Source: Globodera rostochiensis (taxonomy: Eukaryota; Nematoda; Chromadorea; Rhabditida; Heteroderidae). From it: a stretch of DNA of 64,000 bases. The position numbers were made by a program, and so were the translations under genes. Numbering within the stretch: the stretch's first letter is position 1; each line of letters opens with the position of its first letter. The notes under the pieces were generated by a model. That model made no database searches. It was not told the DNA's origin and worked only from the letters and a program-made list of their open reading frames with translations. Shown here piece after piece: positions 1 through 11,427 of the stretch. Location of the stretch: the NCBI GenBank assembly GCA_018350325.1, contig JAEVLN010000015.1, forward strand, positions 1,508,008 through 1,572,007. The letters are read 5' to 3'.

Positions 1-140
1 TATTTTGATGACTTCCTATTTATTTTATTCCCTCTAGGTAGCAGAGTTGGTTCAGGTTACCCAAATTCGACCATTTACCCAAAACCCATCCCAGGGTTTT
101 TGCCCTTTGAGTTGACTAGAACAACCCCCCTACGCCTCCA

Positions 141-1129
141 TTAAACAAAAATGAGCACTTTCGAAACCATCTTGGCGTAAATATTCGTCCCCGAACGAGA
201 GACACCGCCAAAAAGACTTCCTCCAACGGTGGCAGCTGGGGCGACGACAGTAGGCCCATTTTCAGGAACAATGTTCGTAGAAGCATTCTGTAACAATACC
301 ATTTAGTTAAAAAAAAAGCGGATACAAATTTTTTTGCAAATTTCTTTAAGACGACTTTCAAACAAAATTTACAACCTTGAATGAGAATGTTACAGGAACA
401 GGAGCCGCCGACACGATGGTAGTTGTAGTCGCAGCCGTCCTAGCAATCGGCAGAGCAGCAGCAGTTGATTTCGATTCCAAAACATTAATTGGTTTCGGTA
501 CAATCTGAACCAATCACGTTAATCGAGGAATCATACAGAAAAATTTCCAAAAATCTCATTAGAATTTTTCAGGGCGTCACTGTTTTCCCCCTATCTTTTT
601 GTGACGTCTTTTAAGCACGCACCGCTGGCGGCTTGAATCCCACGGGCTCATCAGCTTTAGCAATGCTCTTCGCAACTTCGAGCTTTTGACTGCGATCCTA
701 AATAAATGTAGCTTATGAGCAGTTCTTAATTGTTTCAAAGTGCTCGCAACTTCTTCTTCGGTCGGCTGTTTTGTCACCACAATGGCGGGTTGGGCCTGTG
801 GTGCTGGCGAAGAACGGATGCACAGCTCCATGAGCAGTTTGTGGAGACCAGTAACGTCGCTCTGATGTCGGTCACCCAACTCCTTGACAATGGTCTCGGT
901 GTGACGACGCCAATTAGTTGCTTCCTCCTGCATGATGCGATCGTTTTTGGCCAATGACAACTTCACATCACGAACATCATCTCTCAAACTTTCCTAAAAG
1001 TTTTACTTCTTCAATCATAAAGCAATAAAAATTGCATACAATTTTCCTGTTTGTCTCGTGAGTAGACTCCACTAGCGCTTTATGAATTGAAATAATAAGA
1101 TCATTGTTGGTTTGAAGGAAAGCGTCCAT
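141..1129 (-). CDS. Unknown small coiled-coil protein
   Basis: I do not recognise this protein. Five exons join in frame: 1129-1040, 993-751, 697-623, 504-376 and 287-141, giving 227 residues. All introns are short and have GT/AG ends. The first two exons are rich in charged heptad-like sequence (for example RDDVRDVKLSLAKNDR) and should form an alpha-helical coiled coil. The last two exons are low in complexity and rich in Thr, Ala, Val and Pro, with one SLFGG motif that resembles a nucleoporin FG repeat, although a single copy is not diagnostic. There is no signal peptide or membrane segment. The start is the first ATG after a stretch with stops. The stop at 141 is the simplest end, but one more exon beyond the left edge cannot be excluded. 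It lies head to head with the TTD14-like gene. Confidence 0.6.
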
Positions 1130-1713
1130 TTTAGGGACTTAAATTGTCTAAAGCAAATTTCGGGATTTAGCGCAATTGGCCAACAGTTAAGGAGTGCGCA
1201 CTGCACTATGAGTCAAAAAGTATTTTTTGTTAAGCAAAGGGCAACCAAAGCGGCGGCACATCGAATTAGTTTCTCTCGGCGTAAGTAAAATAGTTCAAAT
1301 TGCTCGGGACTCCCGAAACGTACGGGATTCACGTTCCCGTTAATTTGGGCTCAACGGGATTTTAACTGGTTGCGGGAAAAATCGGGAATCCCCGCTCCAG
1401 TTCCCGTAATTTTTTTTTACCGGGCTCTAGCTCGAAATGGCGTCACTATGAGTTAACTCCACTGTTCAGACGTTTAGCGGTTAGAGATAAAAGGAAAAGC
1501 GAGATACTTTTTCTCTCTGCTGGATTGGATCAAAGTGTCCTTTTCTTTTGGCGTTTAGTTTTTTTTAAAAAAACAATGAAAAGAATTTTCGTCGAGGGGT
1601 GGCCAATCTGATGGGTCGCATCATTGATTTGGATGTTTTTGACGTTCCACGGTTTATAAATAAATTTAAAAATTCGTTTATTTAGGATTATACATTTTTG
1701 CCTCATCCGTTCA
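1130..1713. other. Divergent intergenic region with degenerate CGGGA/TCCCG repeat
   Basis: This 584-base spacer separates two genes that point away from each other and probably holds both promoters. Positions about 1308-1430 contain many copies of CGGGA and its complement TCCCG, interspersed with AT-rich bases. Similar GGGA-rich patches occur in an intron at about 2325-2375 and in the spacer at about 38115-38185, so it may be a decayed dispersed repeat. No coding exon was seen. Confidence 0.4.
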
Positions 1714-3793
1714 ATGGGTGACAAAAAACAAATATTCAAAATTGTTCTCACAGGAGGTCCTTGCGCGGGCAAAACGACCGGCCAGGTTAAGCGTGTGTTA
1801 ATATGCTGACATAATTTAGGTTTGTGCTTTAGGCCCGCCTTTCAAGTTTTTTTGAAAGCATCGGATGGAAAGTATACACAGTTCCAGAGACTGCCTCCAT
1901 TCTCCTCGGGCCGGGTCGCATTCGTTTTCAGGATCTGAATAGAACCCAGGCCGCCCAATTCCAAATAGATTTGCTGAAAACATTGGTGCAAATTGAGAAT
2001 GTATTTGATTGTAAACGACGGGATCAATTATCTTGAACTTTAAGGTATTTTTCAACCAAGCCGAACTCAGCGACTCGGAAAAGATTATGATCATTCTTGA
2101 TCGAGGTTTGCAATCCCTTACTATGTGGTCTTATGTTTTGGAACATTGCTATATGCCCGTGTTTTGTATTTAGGAGCCATGGATGGAAGTGCATATATCG
2201 ATGTACAATCATGGACAGATGTATTAACTTCATGCAAATTGGATGTTCACGAACTGCGTGAACGCTATCACCAAGTAAATAAGCCAAGCAATAAAAGTGG
2301 ACGCGATTTTGGGAAGTGCCCAACGAGATCCCGGGGTTTGGTGCGACCGGGATTAAATGGAGATTCCGGGACGAACAAACATTGTTAAAATTTCACCTTC
2401 ATTCTTAACATAAATTTGAAACTTCCAAAAAAGAATTTACCAGTGGAGCTTATCGGAGCGTGCCCCAAAAAGTAACATTTTTTCAACGAAATGATTGAAA
2501 ATATACGAAAAAATAATTATGCACTTCAATTTATTATAATTTATTTTCTTAGATCTGTCACCTTGTGACAGCTGCTGACGGTGCACCGTCATTTTACCAA
2601 CTTGCAAATAACCAGGCGCGGACTGAAGCAGTGGATGACGCCATTGTGATTGACAAAAAAACCAGAGAGGTTTGTTCTTTTCAAAGCATGAAGAAGTCAT
2701 TGTACTTAAGGCATGGGTTGGTCACCAGTGCCTGTCGATTGTCGACAATTCGAACTGCCGTACATTTGATGAAAAGATGTCAAAACTTATCGCTGTTGTC
2801 TGTGAACGTCTTGGTATTCCAATTGCGGACCGTTTGGCACCGAACAGCAAGTGAATTTGAATTTAGTTATTTCGGAATATTGAAATTTAAGGAAACGGAA
2901 ATGGTTGGTCAGAAAAATCACGGAGAATGAATCCTTTTTACGGGTCAAACGAGAAAAGTTTTCGCTTCAACACGACTATCTCAACACGACAGGGTCGAGT
3001 CAGGTAAACCGAATTTTCATCAAATGTATGTACGATGGATGTACTCTGTTGTAGCCGCTTCTTCGTCCCACATTTACGCATACGTTTTTATAGGTTCGGC
3101 TTCGATCGCGCAGTCAAAATGGAAAATGTACGTACACACTTACTACCCGAACCTTTGAAGATTCTGATGGCAAAAAGTCAGTAAATATAATTTAAATTTC
3201 TGATTATTGTAAACTTTTTAAATTAGACTCCCTCAGCCGGTTGAAACACGAAAGCAGTTGGACAAGCGCGAGTATCAAAGATACATGGGAATGCGGGACA
3301 GAAGTCGCCAGCCAATTCACAAGGAACGTGTGTGTTTCCTCTACGGAAATGTTGTATGTTGGGTGGAGAATGGATGGGCTGATAAGCAATTGCTTTATTT
3401 TATATTTTATTTGATTTTAAATTCCCTCACAGTACTTTAATCTCGACATTTACATTCCGCCTCTTCCGCCAGCCTTGAGAGACTGCGGTAAACAGCTGAT
3501 GATACTCGAGGTGGGTACAATGACCCCAAATTCAAAAGTGGCTTTAAGCTGAAGCTCTCGCCTGGGAAATCTTGAAATTAGCATAATTGGTATTTTAGAC
3601 GTACACCACACGAGCAAGTGGAGATCCGGAACCATGTTTGCCCGACTTTTTCGATTTTGAGCGTGAGATTACCGATGAGTCGGCATATTCAATGTAAGAA
3701 CAGAATGCAGAGACAAGCCCATCTGTTGGTTTAAGGTACAACTTGGCCCGCAACGATTGCAAAGACGCAATGAATGGTGTTTTGTGCGGGTAA
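1714..3793 (+). CDS. ttd14: TTD14-like P-loop GTP-binding protein
   Basis: This matches the TRPL translocation defect protein 14 family, which in flies is a GTP- and phosphoinositide-binding protein needed for TRPL channel trafficking. Twelve exons join without a frame break: 1714-1785, 1833-2000, 2045-2105, 2174-2274, 2553-2669, 2711-2850, 2892-3003, 3094-3176, 3227-3350, 3433-3510, 3599-3693 and 3736-3793. The N-terminus starts with a Walker A loop, GGPCAGKTTG, at residues 14-23. Family landmarks follow: VYTVPETASILL, ILDRGAMDGSAYID (the Walker B-like aspartate) and LVTAADGAP. The C-terminal half has the CYTH-like beta region with VRLRSRSQNG, RKQLDKREYQ and FNLDIYIPPLP. The start sits directly before the P-loop, as in family members. 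The protein is predicted to be soluble and is complete. Intron 4 (2275-2552) is the longest and carries GGGA-rich repeat sequence. Confidence 0.93.
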
Positions 3794-4079
3794 AGTCATC
3801 GGGCAAGAACCGTGTAATTGATCTAGCGAGCTTTTTATCCTAACCATTATATCTCAATACGCAAGATATCCAGATTTAACATTTTTTCATTCCAACTATA
3901 CACCCGCCATCCTTGTGCGCAATCAGTTCCAAACAGGGCATTTAAAATTTTTATAGGGTGATTTCTGTTTATATTGACACGAGAACATATTTGTAGAATT
4001 ATTACTATATCTGTTGTGCATATTCCATCGAAAAGAATAAAAGTTTTGATACGGAAACAATTCGACGAGTATATTTCTT
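3794..4079. other. Convergent spacer
   Basis: AT-rich 3' spacer between ttd14 (+) and ctu2 (-). No coding exon, RNA gene or repeat was seen. Confidence 0.5.
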
Positions 4080-5697
4080 TCATCGTACCAAAAATCTCTC
4101 AACGTTAATTCCCCCCGAGTTTGGAGCAAAATCTGACAACAACTGAGCACATATTTGACAAAAATGTTTGTCTGTAGCAATAGCGAGTGCAGATCCTTCA
4201 TCAACAGAAATCTGCTTGAGGTCTTCGACATCAAACCGGTCATTACAGAGCAGACACACCCGACCAACATCTTTGTTTTCGACTTTTGACGCCACGCTTA
4301 GAATAGTCGAGATCTTAAAGCGTTTGTAAAAACTGGCACCAGAAATATGTAGGTTCACAAACTGTTGCTGGAAAACCGCCACCGCGAAGTTCTTGTATGA
4401 AATCGGCGGTGAGGGTCTGAAGGCTGCTTTCGCCGCCCTTCATTATCATGCCCGCTTAAAGTAAGTAGGTTAATATTTCTTCATACGGATCCAACATCTT
4501 AACGCACCATTCTCATTAATCGCGGGTTGATTAATTCCATTCTGATCAATATGGAGCATGGCCTTCAGTTCGCGATCGGAGATGTCGCGAAGAGGACGCA
4601 CCAATTGGATGGGTTCGAAGCGGCTGTCCACCATTGAGGACATCTGCGACAGCGAAGCAGCTGGAGAAATATTTTATAAAGCAAAAGGTTTTGCGCACCT
4701 CTGCCGAAACAAAGTGCACTTAACACGTCTTTGGCAAGCTGATCGGCGGTGTCCGGAACCAAAACAGTCGAACATTTGAACCTTACTTCAGATAGACTGA
4801 AGATTTATGAAAGTTCTATTTCGAGGCATTTGCCTACCGACAGATCAGTTTAGTTCGAAACAGGCGTTTCAACTCGTCTCGAACAGAGTTTGACTGACAA
4901 GATTCAAACAATTTGTTATAAAGTTGAAGCTAAAACAAAATATGAATTATCCCCAATGAAAGCACTTTCTTACGTTTTCAACTTCTTCCAAACTGCAACA
5001 ACGAAGATTTTGTTCACTGTTTTCGATGCATGTGTCATTAAGAATGGCTGATTCGTGAGCAAAATGCCATATCCAATAATCAGGGAAATTATGCGATATC
5101 AGTCGACAATGCTCAGAATCTTGCATCATTTTGTCCAATGTTGTAGCACTTGATAGGTATAAAACCTAACAATGTGAGAATAGGCAGGAAAATGCGAAAT
5201 ATATTGCCTGGGCATTCAATCGGAGCCTTTTGTGAACTTTTTGGTCAGTCACTGCCTCACAGACCAACCGAAGCAGCTGAAGCGATTCGAATGCACCCGA
5301 ATAATAAACAAGCAAAGCATCACGCTGATTTTGAATAATTAATAGAAATACCCAACAAGGTAATTAACCCCCCGAGCCAGAGCAATAACGAGGGGTGGCG
5401 GCTAATAGGGATTGAAGGACCCACTCATCAAACTTTGGTGCCGAAATCCATGACGCGTATCGGCTCTGCCCGGACACCAGGGAGAGTCAGTCATAAAAGA
5501 CTCACCCGTCGTTCCTCCTTGAACACACGGTTTTTGCCCAAGCAGAAGGCAAATTTTTGTCTGATCATTTTCGAAAAACATTCACGACAGTATCCTGCAA
5601 CCTTTGTGTTTTCTAACTGGAAGAAGCTACCGTCCTCTTCAGAGCATTTCAAACATGGAGTCATAACCGAATTTTGAACCTTCGAATTTGAAGCCAT
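4080..5697 (-). CDS. ctu2: Cytoplasmic tRNA 2-thiolation protein 2 (CTU2/NCS2)
   Basis: CTU2 works with CTU1 in the cytosol to put the 2-thio group on wobble uridine 34 of Lys, Glu and Gln tRNAs. Eight exons join in frame: 5697-5506, 5324-5171, 5119-4974, 4929-4838, 4781-4699, 4660-4508, 4454-4363 and 4313-4080, giving 381 residues. The N-terminus has a CLKC...CREC zinc-ribbon and the KFAFCLGKNRVF segment typical of the family. The middle has DTADQLAKDVLSALCFGRGA and IQLVRPLRDISDREL, aligned with the conserved PP-loop ATPase core. The C-terminus has the CLLC...CQIC zinc cluster and ends in VERFLVR. The ATP-binding loop is changed: YSGAFES stands where the related catalytic subunit has SGG.DS, which fits a non-catalytic partner. 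All introns are 34-181 bases long. The gene is divergent from ccm-3. Confidence 0.9.
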
Positions 5698-6366
5698 TTT
5701 AAATGAAAGACATTTGCATCAACTTTAATTAACCTGCAAAATAAAGGTTAGGTTAGCCATTTATTCAACGTGTTAAATCCCATAAGCAGAAATACAAAAG
5801 GAGCTTCAAGCTGTGTGTGCGGTACTTTAACTCATTGATCTTTTTAAGGCTAAAAAAATTTGCTTATTTTTAAAATTTTGGTTGCAAGGTTCTTAACAAA
5901 TAAAGTCAAAAATTCAAATTTTCCGGCGACGCCTATCGGCATTCGCAAAAAAGTCGAAAGGCAAAATCTTCGAATTTTTACGCAATTTTTTAACTACCTA
6001 CCTAATTGAAAAATATAAAAAAACAAAAATGTAAAAATTCTAATACAGTAAATTTGAAATTTAAAAAAAAACAGAACGCCAAAGATTTATTACCAACAAT
6101 TCGTTTAAACATTATGTCGCTTTTTCGTACGGTTAATGGTCTGGTCGTCAATTCCGTCAGCAATTTGAGATCCATTCCTTTATCAAAAATGGCTGAAATC
6201 TTTCAGCTTTAGTCGTTAGTGCTTTTTGCAACAAAAAGATAGGTAAAACTCCTAAAAATCCGGTTCCTAGTCATCATCAATTAGTGAAAACTTGTAAAAT
6301 AACTTGAACAATTCTAAAACTGTTTCAGATTATAATAAAAAGTACTCAATTCATCTGCATGTTCTT
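5698..6366. other. Divergent intergenic region (ctu2 / ccm-3)
   Basis: This 669-base AT-rich spacer lies between two divergent genes and should contain both promoters. A 68-codon reading frame at 6006-6212 is lysine/asparagine-rich and looks like chance. No repeat or RNA gene was seen. Confidence 0.4.
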
Positions 6367-7627
6367 ATGCACAGCAACACGATTGCTACAAATGAAGAGG
6401 GCGCCGGTTACCTTTCACCATGGACCTATTCCTGTCTCATCAGGGTTTCGGTCGACCGGTTGAAAAAAGCGTTGTCCGAGGTTGTGAAGGAAATAAACTA
6501 ATATTTTGCTTTAAAGGGTCTGAGTTGCCTTAGATGAATTTTAGGGTATTTTCGTCGAGGGTTTAATAGTAAAGGATTTTGTCCGACGCGCCCTATCCCA
6601 TATCTTCGCTTACTGGCGCTAACAATAAGTCACTGTTTACTTTTAAACCACTTGAACAAATAGTGTGAGATTTTTATTTTAGAATCCTGAAGCTGTACAT
6701 GCTTTAAATGTAAGTTTTACCCATTTCTTTATGAAACTTTCAATTTTACTATAAAACATTGTTGGCATTTTGAGTCTATTTAGGAAATTATTCTTTAGCA
6801 TTTGCAAGAAGTCTTTCGTCAAGTTGACCGTGCCTCGCCCTCCTTTCTTTACGATTTCTCAAAGCTTCTGTTGACCGAGTCGGGTGTCGCCGGTGTTAAT
6901 CTGCAAGAGTCGTACCTGCGAATGCAAGCGAAGGCGCCCAGCGACGAGTTAGAATTGCCCCAATTTGCACACATTGCGGAATTTCGCTGTCTGTCGATAA
7001 GGTTTATTCACTTTTTATTATTGGTTCTTGGCTCCTTCAACAGCCCACAATTTCAGGGCGATCGCTTTGTGTAAAGTGCTTGCCAGAATACCGGATGAAA
7101 TGGCGGACAGGTTTCTTTTCTTGCTATGAAATCGGAAAATTGATTTCTTGAAAAATAAGTGAAAAATCAATCCATTTTTTCCAACAGAAGGCCTTTCCTC
7201 GAGACTATCAAAGAGATTGCTTCGTCCATTAAGCAATTATTGGACACTACAAATGCGATCATTGCCATTGTGCCTCACTGCTATCAGCCACGTCAGTTTT
7301 TGTTTTTTTGAATAATTTGCTATTAAGTCCGTTTTTAGTCGCCGAAAAACGGAAAAGGGAATTTGTGCAGGTCAGCAAAAGGTTCAGCAGCACATTGAAG
7401 GAGTATTTCAAGCACCAGGAGCCAAATCAGGTAATTTGAAAAAGGTTGGCGAAGAACGTACTGATGAGGTGGGGTAGGGCTTCTTACAACTGAAATAAAA
7501 CAAAGGCTCTTTACCCAACAAACCATGACCTTTTTATTTCTTGCAGGTTTTTGTCGCTGCAAATCAACTGATTGTGCAAACCATGAAATTGTGCATAGCA
7601 ATCCGTGATCGCGTTCATTTGGTGTAA
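6367..7627 (+). CDS. ccm-3: Programmed cell death protein 10 / CCM3 homologue
   Basis: CCM3 (PDCD10) is the adaptor that links germinal-centre kinases (GCKIII) to the STRIPAK complex and, in worms, is needed for excretory canal and germline tube growth. Seven exons join in frame: 6367-6480, 6683-6709, 6799-7001, 7057-7110, 7188-7291, 7339-7430 and 7547-7627, giving 224 residues (human 212). The N-terminal dimerisation part is recognisable (LSPWTYSCLIR; AVHALNHLQEVF). The C-terminal FAT-homology four-helix bundle is very clear: RIPDEMADR, ETIKEIASSIKQLLD, KRKREFVQVSKRFSSTLKEYF and QVFVAANQLIVQTMKLC. The second exon is only 27 bases. The start is the ATG at 6367; no in-frame ATG lies just upstream. 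Confidence 0.92.
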
Positions 7628-7981
7628 AATTGGTGCTTTTGTATCCTTAAAATTTATGCATCTGTCCGTTTATCTCCAATTTCCGTGTTAATTTTTTCGG
7701 CTATCTTCGAATGTTGTGGTTGTATTTAATCCCAGACAAAAACACGGAAATTATGTAAAGGTTCCTGTGATTGACTTGAGTACTTCTCCCAGTCCCATCT
7801 TTTATAACTAATCGGATTAATTTAAATCACATTTACAATCATTTGTTTGAGACGGATAACAGCTAACGGTGGACAATTGATTTCTGATTTATCTTTGTCT
7901 TCAATTTTCAGTTTTTACTGTTCACATTTAATATTTGACATTTCCAAAGTTTTAGTTAATAACAAAAACAAATCAGTAAAA
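7628..7981. promoter_or_regulatory. Upstream region of the S24 gene
   Basis: A 354-base AT-rich region before the ribosomal protein gene. At about 7898-7911 a pyrimidine tract ends in TTTTCAG, 70 bases before the start codon. This could be a spliced-leader trans-splice acceptor, as expected for a nematode ribosomal protein gene. No polyadenylation or promoter element could be assigned with certainty. Confidence 0.35.
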
Positions 7982-8532
7982 ATGGGCGAAGGCGGCGTTG
8001 TTACACTGCACACGCGCAAAGTCCTCAACAACCGACTTCTTTTCCGCAAACAAATGGTAATAATATCGGCACATGTACCGACTAAATATTCGAAAATTAA
8101 GGTTGTCGACATTCTGCATCCGAATCGTGCGTCGGTACCCAAATCCGAGGTGCGCGAACGGCTTTCCAAGCTGTACAAGACGACGCCGGATGTGGTGGTT
8201 CCGTACGGTTTCCAATGCCTATTCGGCGGTGGTCGAAGCACCGGATTTGCGCACGTTTACGACTCGTTGGACTATGCCAAACGTTTTGAGCCCAAATATC
8301 GCCTGTTGAGGGTTGGTAAATATCGGTTTTCTAGGGACGGTGGTGAAAAGTTGCAGTTTTAATTTTAATGGACACCGCCCAATAAAAGGCTTTTGAACAT
8401 TGTCTCCCTTTTCAGCAAGGCATTGGCCAGAAAGTCGAGAAGGGCGGGCGAAAACAACGCAAAGAGCGCAAGAACCGCCAGAAGAAGGTTCGTGGCGTTA
8501 AGAAAGTGAAGGTCCAGGCGGGCAAGAAATGA
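7982..8532 (+). CDS. rps-24: 40S ribosomal protein S24 (eS24)
   Basis: This is a component of the small ribosomal subunit. Three exons, 7982-8056, 8102-8311 and 8416-8532, encode 133 residues, exactly the usual length. Diagnostic stretches are [59 protein letters not shown] and the very basic tail [18 protein letters not shown]. The first intron falls after KQM and is 45 bases long. Intron 2 starts with GTTGGT, a weak donor, but is the only choice that keeps the conserved LLRQGIG junction in frame. The gene lies on the same strand as ccm-3, 354 bases downstream. Confidence 0.97.
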
Positions 8533-11427
8533 GGAAGTGAAACGGATGAGAGGAAATGTGTTGCTAATGTTGTTGGAGTTTGTGGTCGAAAGCCATGTTA
8601 TTGTTATTCTTCAACCGTTGCTTATGACGAACAATTTGATCGTTTGCGTTGAAAGAAAATCCCCGAAGGCAATGTCCCCCCCCCCCCTCCGGCGGATTCC
8701 CCCCTCGTAAAGGATAATCCTTCTCAAGAATCTTCCCCAAGCTGTTTTTCAGTGAAAGCGATGGCACTTTTGATTGCCTGTTAGTGGACTGGGGATGCAA
8801 TTTTGATTTTAGAGAGCATCTTTTGCGCGGAAATATTTTGTAAAAACTTATTTTGTCAATCTTTTTAAGGGCGAACGTTTTATTTTCGTCATATGGGCGG
8901 CGGCAGCGGGAAGGGGTGGGGGGGGGGGGGAATTTGTATTGATGACATTATTCCGTTCCCACTACCATAATCTCATAAAATAACACTTCCATGCTTTGAC
9001 GCATTGTTGCCTAAAATGGAAATGCCGGTGGGTGGCGCTGCGAAGGAATTCCTTTAAATTAACCAGTTTTGGTGCAATCTATTCATTTGTCCTGCAACTA
9101 CTCCTTGAAAAAGATGTCGTCGGTCGACGACACTTATTATGTCTGATTTCGTTCCAATTTTCAATGTGATGTTAGCACATTTTAACAATTTGTTTGTTGG
9201 GTGGGACAAAGGTGACGCCATGTTGAGTGTTTTTGTGCTGTGGGCTCTGTCCTTTTTGGGAGGTCAAGCGAACGCCGGGGGGGGGGGGAAGCACTTATGT
9301 TAGTGCCGGGACCGTTTCCTCCGCCAAACCCTTCAGCAGATCGAGTGGGGTGCGGGGGAGGGGGGAGGGGGCTGTGTTAATGTAACAATTTCCCCCCCAC
9401 CGGGGGCCCTCGGGGGCTTTGTCCCCAGAAATTACATGGAAAATATGTAAATTCCTACGACCTTCTGAGGCAACAGCAAAAAGGCGCCCACAAATTCAAT
9501 TGTTTCCTAATTTATCGCTTTCCATGCCACCAATTGGGCACTTTTATAATTAATTGCTGACGACATTCATTCACAACGCCTCCCGGAAGGAAGGGACTCC
9601 CCCCCCCCCCCCCCCCCCCCGGGGAGGGAGGGACCCCCCCCCCCCCCGAGGAGTTATGTAAAAAGTAAATAATTTTCACAGAAAAGAGGCTCATTTGTCA
9701 GGTGCGGGGGGTGGGGGGGGGGGAAAGACGGAAGTTTAAAAGAAGCATTTTGTTTGTGAGAATATTTGGAGCCTGAAGTTCAACAAAATGCTCCAAAATA
9801 GGCGCGCAGACAAAAAATAAATGAATAATTTGGGAACTTCCAAAATGCGAAATGCCGTCGCCGACTTTTTTTCCCACACTTTTTCATTGGCATTTAAACG
9901 CTTTTCCAATGTTTGCCATATAATTTTAATGCCGCGTGGCCAAACCCAAAAATCATTGCTATTCATTCACCGAATTCGCCGTGGGAACTGTCATGGGACG
10001 GGGGAAATGCCATCACTTATTTTAGGAACCAAAATTGGAATAATTTATAATAATTAAAGAAGGAGGAAATGTTCGGGAACGGTGGGTGACTGACTGACAC
10101 TCCAAACAAATCAAACATCAGGATAATCGGAATGCTATGGACGGTAGAAATATCAAAAAAGCCTACTCATCCAACAAACTCTCGACACACTTTTTGGTCT
10201 CATATTTTTGATCTTGCCGGCCAATTTCGTCGCCAATTTTACTTCCGTATTGGTGACATAAAGCGGGTCCGTCCGTACGTACGTATAAAACGCCGGAGGG
10301 GAAGGACGAAGGAAAAGCGGATAATTTGCGTAGAGAATTATTGCCTAAATTACACTGAGACAAAAAGCCAATTGAATTAGCCCCGTGGGGAAGGGGGGGG
10401 GGGTGTGAAGAGGTGAACGTTTAAAGGTAAGTGTCCGAAGGGGCCAAAACGGTTGAGCCCGCCGTTCATTCGCAATTCGACAATTCCCTGAATTTAACGG
10501 AATTAATATTTTAATTAAATTTGCCTAAATTTGTGTGCTTACGGACCAAAATAAACCCTTTTTGAGCTTCGTCGTTTGGCATGTAAATAAATTTAATCGC
10601 CTTTAGGAATATCCGATTAAAATTGGCGACAGATTCATGAAGCCTCAAATTGAGCTCCTAATGGTAGTAAAATAGACCAGACTTTTTCACACCTCCCCTT
10701 GCGCTCCTTGCGGCGTTTCCCCTCCCCCCCCCCCCCCGCCCTCTCCCCGACACATCCAATTCCTTCCCACACTTTTGACCGACCCTCTTTTTGCCGTAAT
10801 TTGTGAAGCCCCACCTCCGGGGTGGGCGTCTTCCAGAAGTGCCATTAATCCCTCCCCCCCCCCCCTCCTCTCTCCCTCCCCCCCCCCCCTCCGTGTGCAA
10901 CAGTGGGCGGTCCCTTGGGGCAAAATATGCCGGCTTTATCCTCATTTCCGCAAGGTATTTAATCCATTTAACTTCCGTCCCACCTTCAGCGCCGCTGCCA
11001 TTTTCCAAATCCGTCTTCAGCAGAGGCAAAATGCCAAATGTTTCCGCTTCCCCCCCCCAACTCCCCCCCCCCCTTTTTTCACTTCACTTTCTCGTCTTGG
11101 GATGGAATGCCATCCCCGTGAAAGGCCATCTTCTCATATGCTAAGCCTATTTAACCGTTTATCCAAATTTGATACCGCCATTTTCTCTGTTTGTTAACTG
11201 TTTTCAATTTCAGCCCCACGTCCTTTCTCTCTGCCGAACACTTCGAAGTCTAAGCGCGCGCCAATTTCCAACAAATGGTGGAACTCGAGCCTTGCTGTTC
11301 GTCTTGCACTTTAGTGATCGACCGCAAAGTTGTTGGAGCAGTACATGGCAATGGACAACCACCGGGCAGCAGAAAACGAACACTTCGAGGCACCGTTTCC
11401 GAGTCGTCCGCTACTGCTCACTACCAA
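8533..11427. other. Homopolymer-rich spacer without a recognised gene
   Basis: About 2.9 kb with no exon that I can support. It holds many uninterrupted runs of C or G of 8-20 bases (for example near 8677, 8923, 9281, 9600-9650, 9708, 10395, 10725, 10855, 10878 and 11070). The open frames here are short and biased to Pro or Gly because of these runs. The last part (about 11180-11427) can be read in frame into the PAN gene but precedes its signal peptide. Confidence 0.45.

Noticed and set aside
1308..1430. Terminal inverted repeats of a DNA transposon made of CGGGA/TCCCG.
   Set aside because: The motifs are short and scattered in both orientations; no defined ends, target duplication or transposase were found.
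10658..11144. Gly/Arg-rich (-) and Pro-rich (+) frames upstream of the first PAN gene.
   Set aside because: They arise from C runs of more than ten bases and lack splice or homology support.
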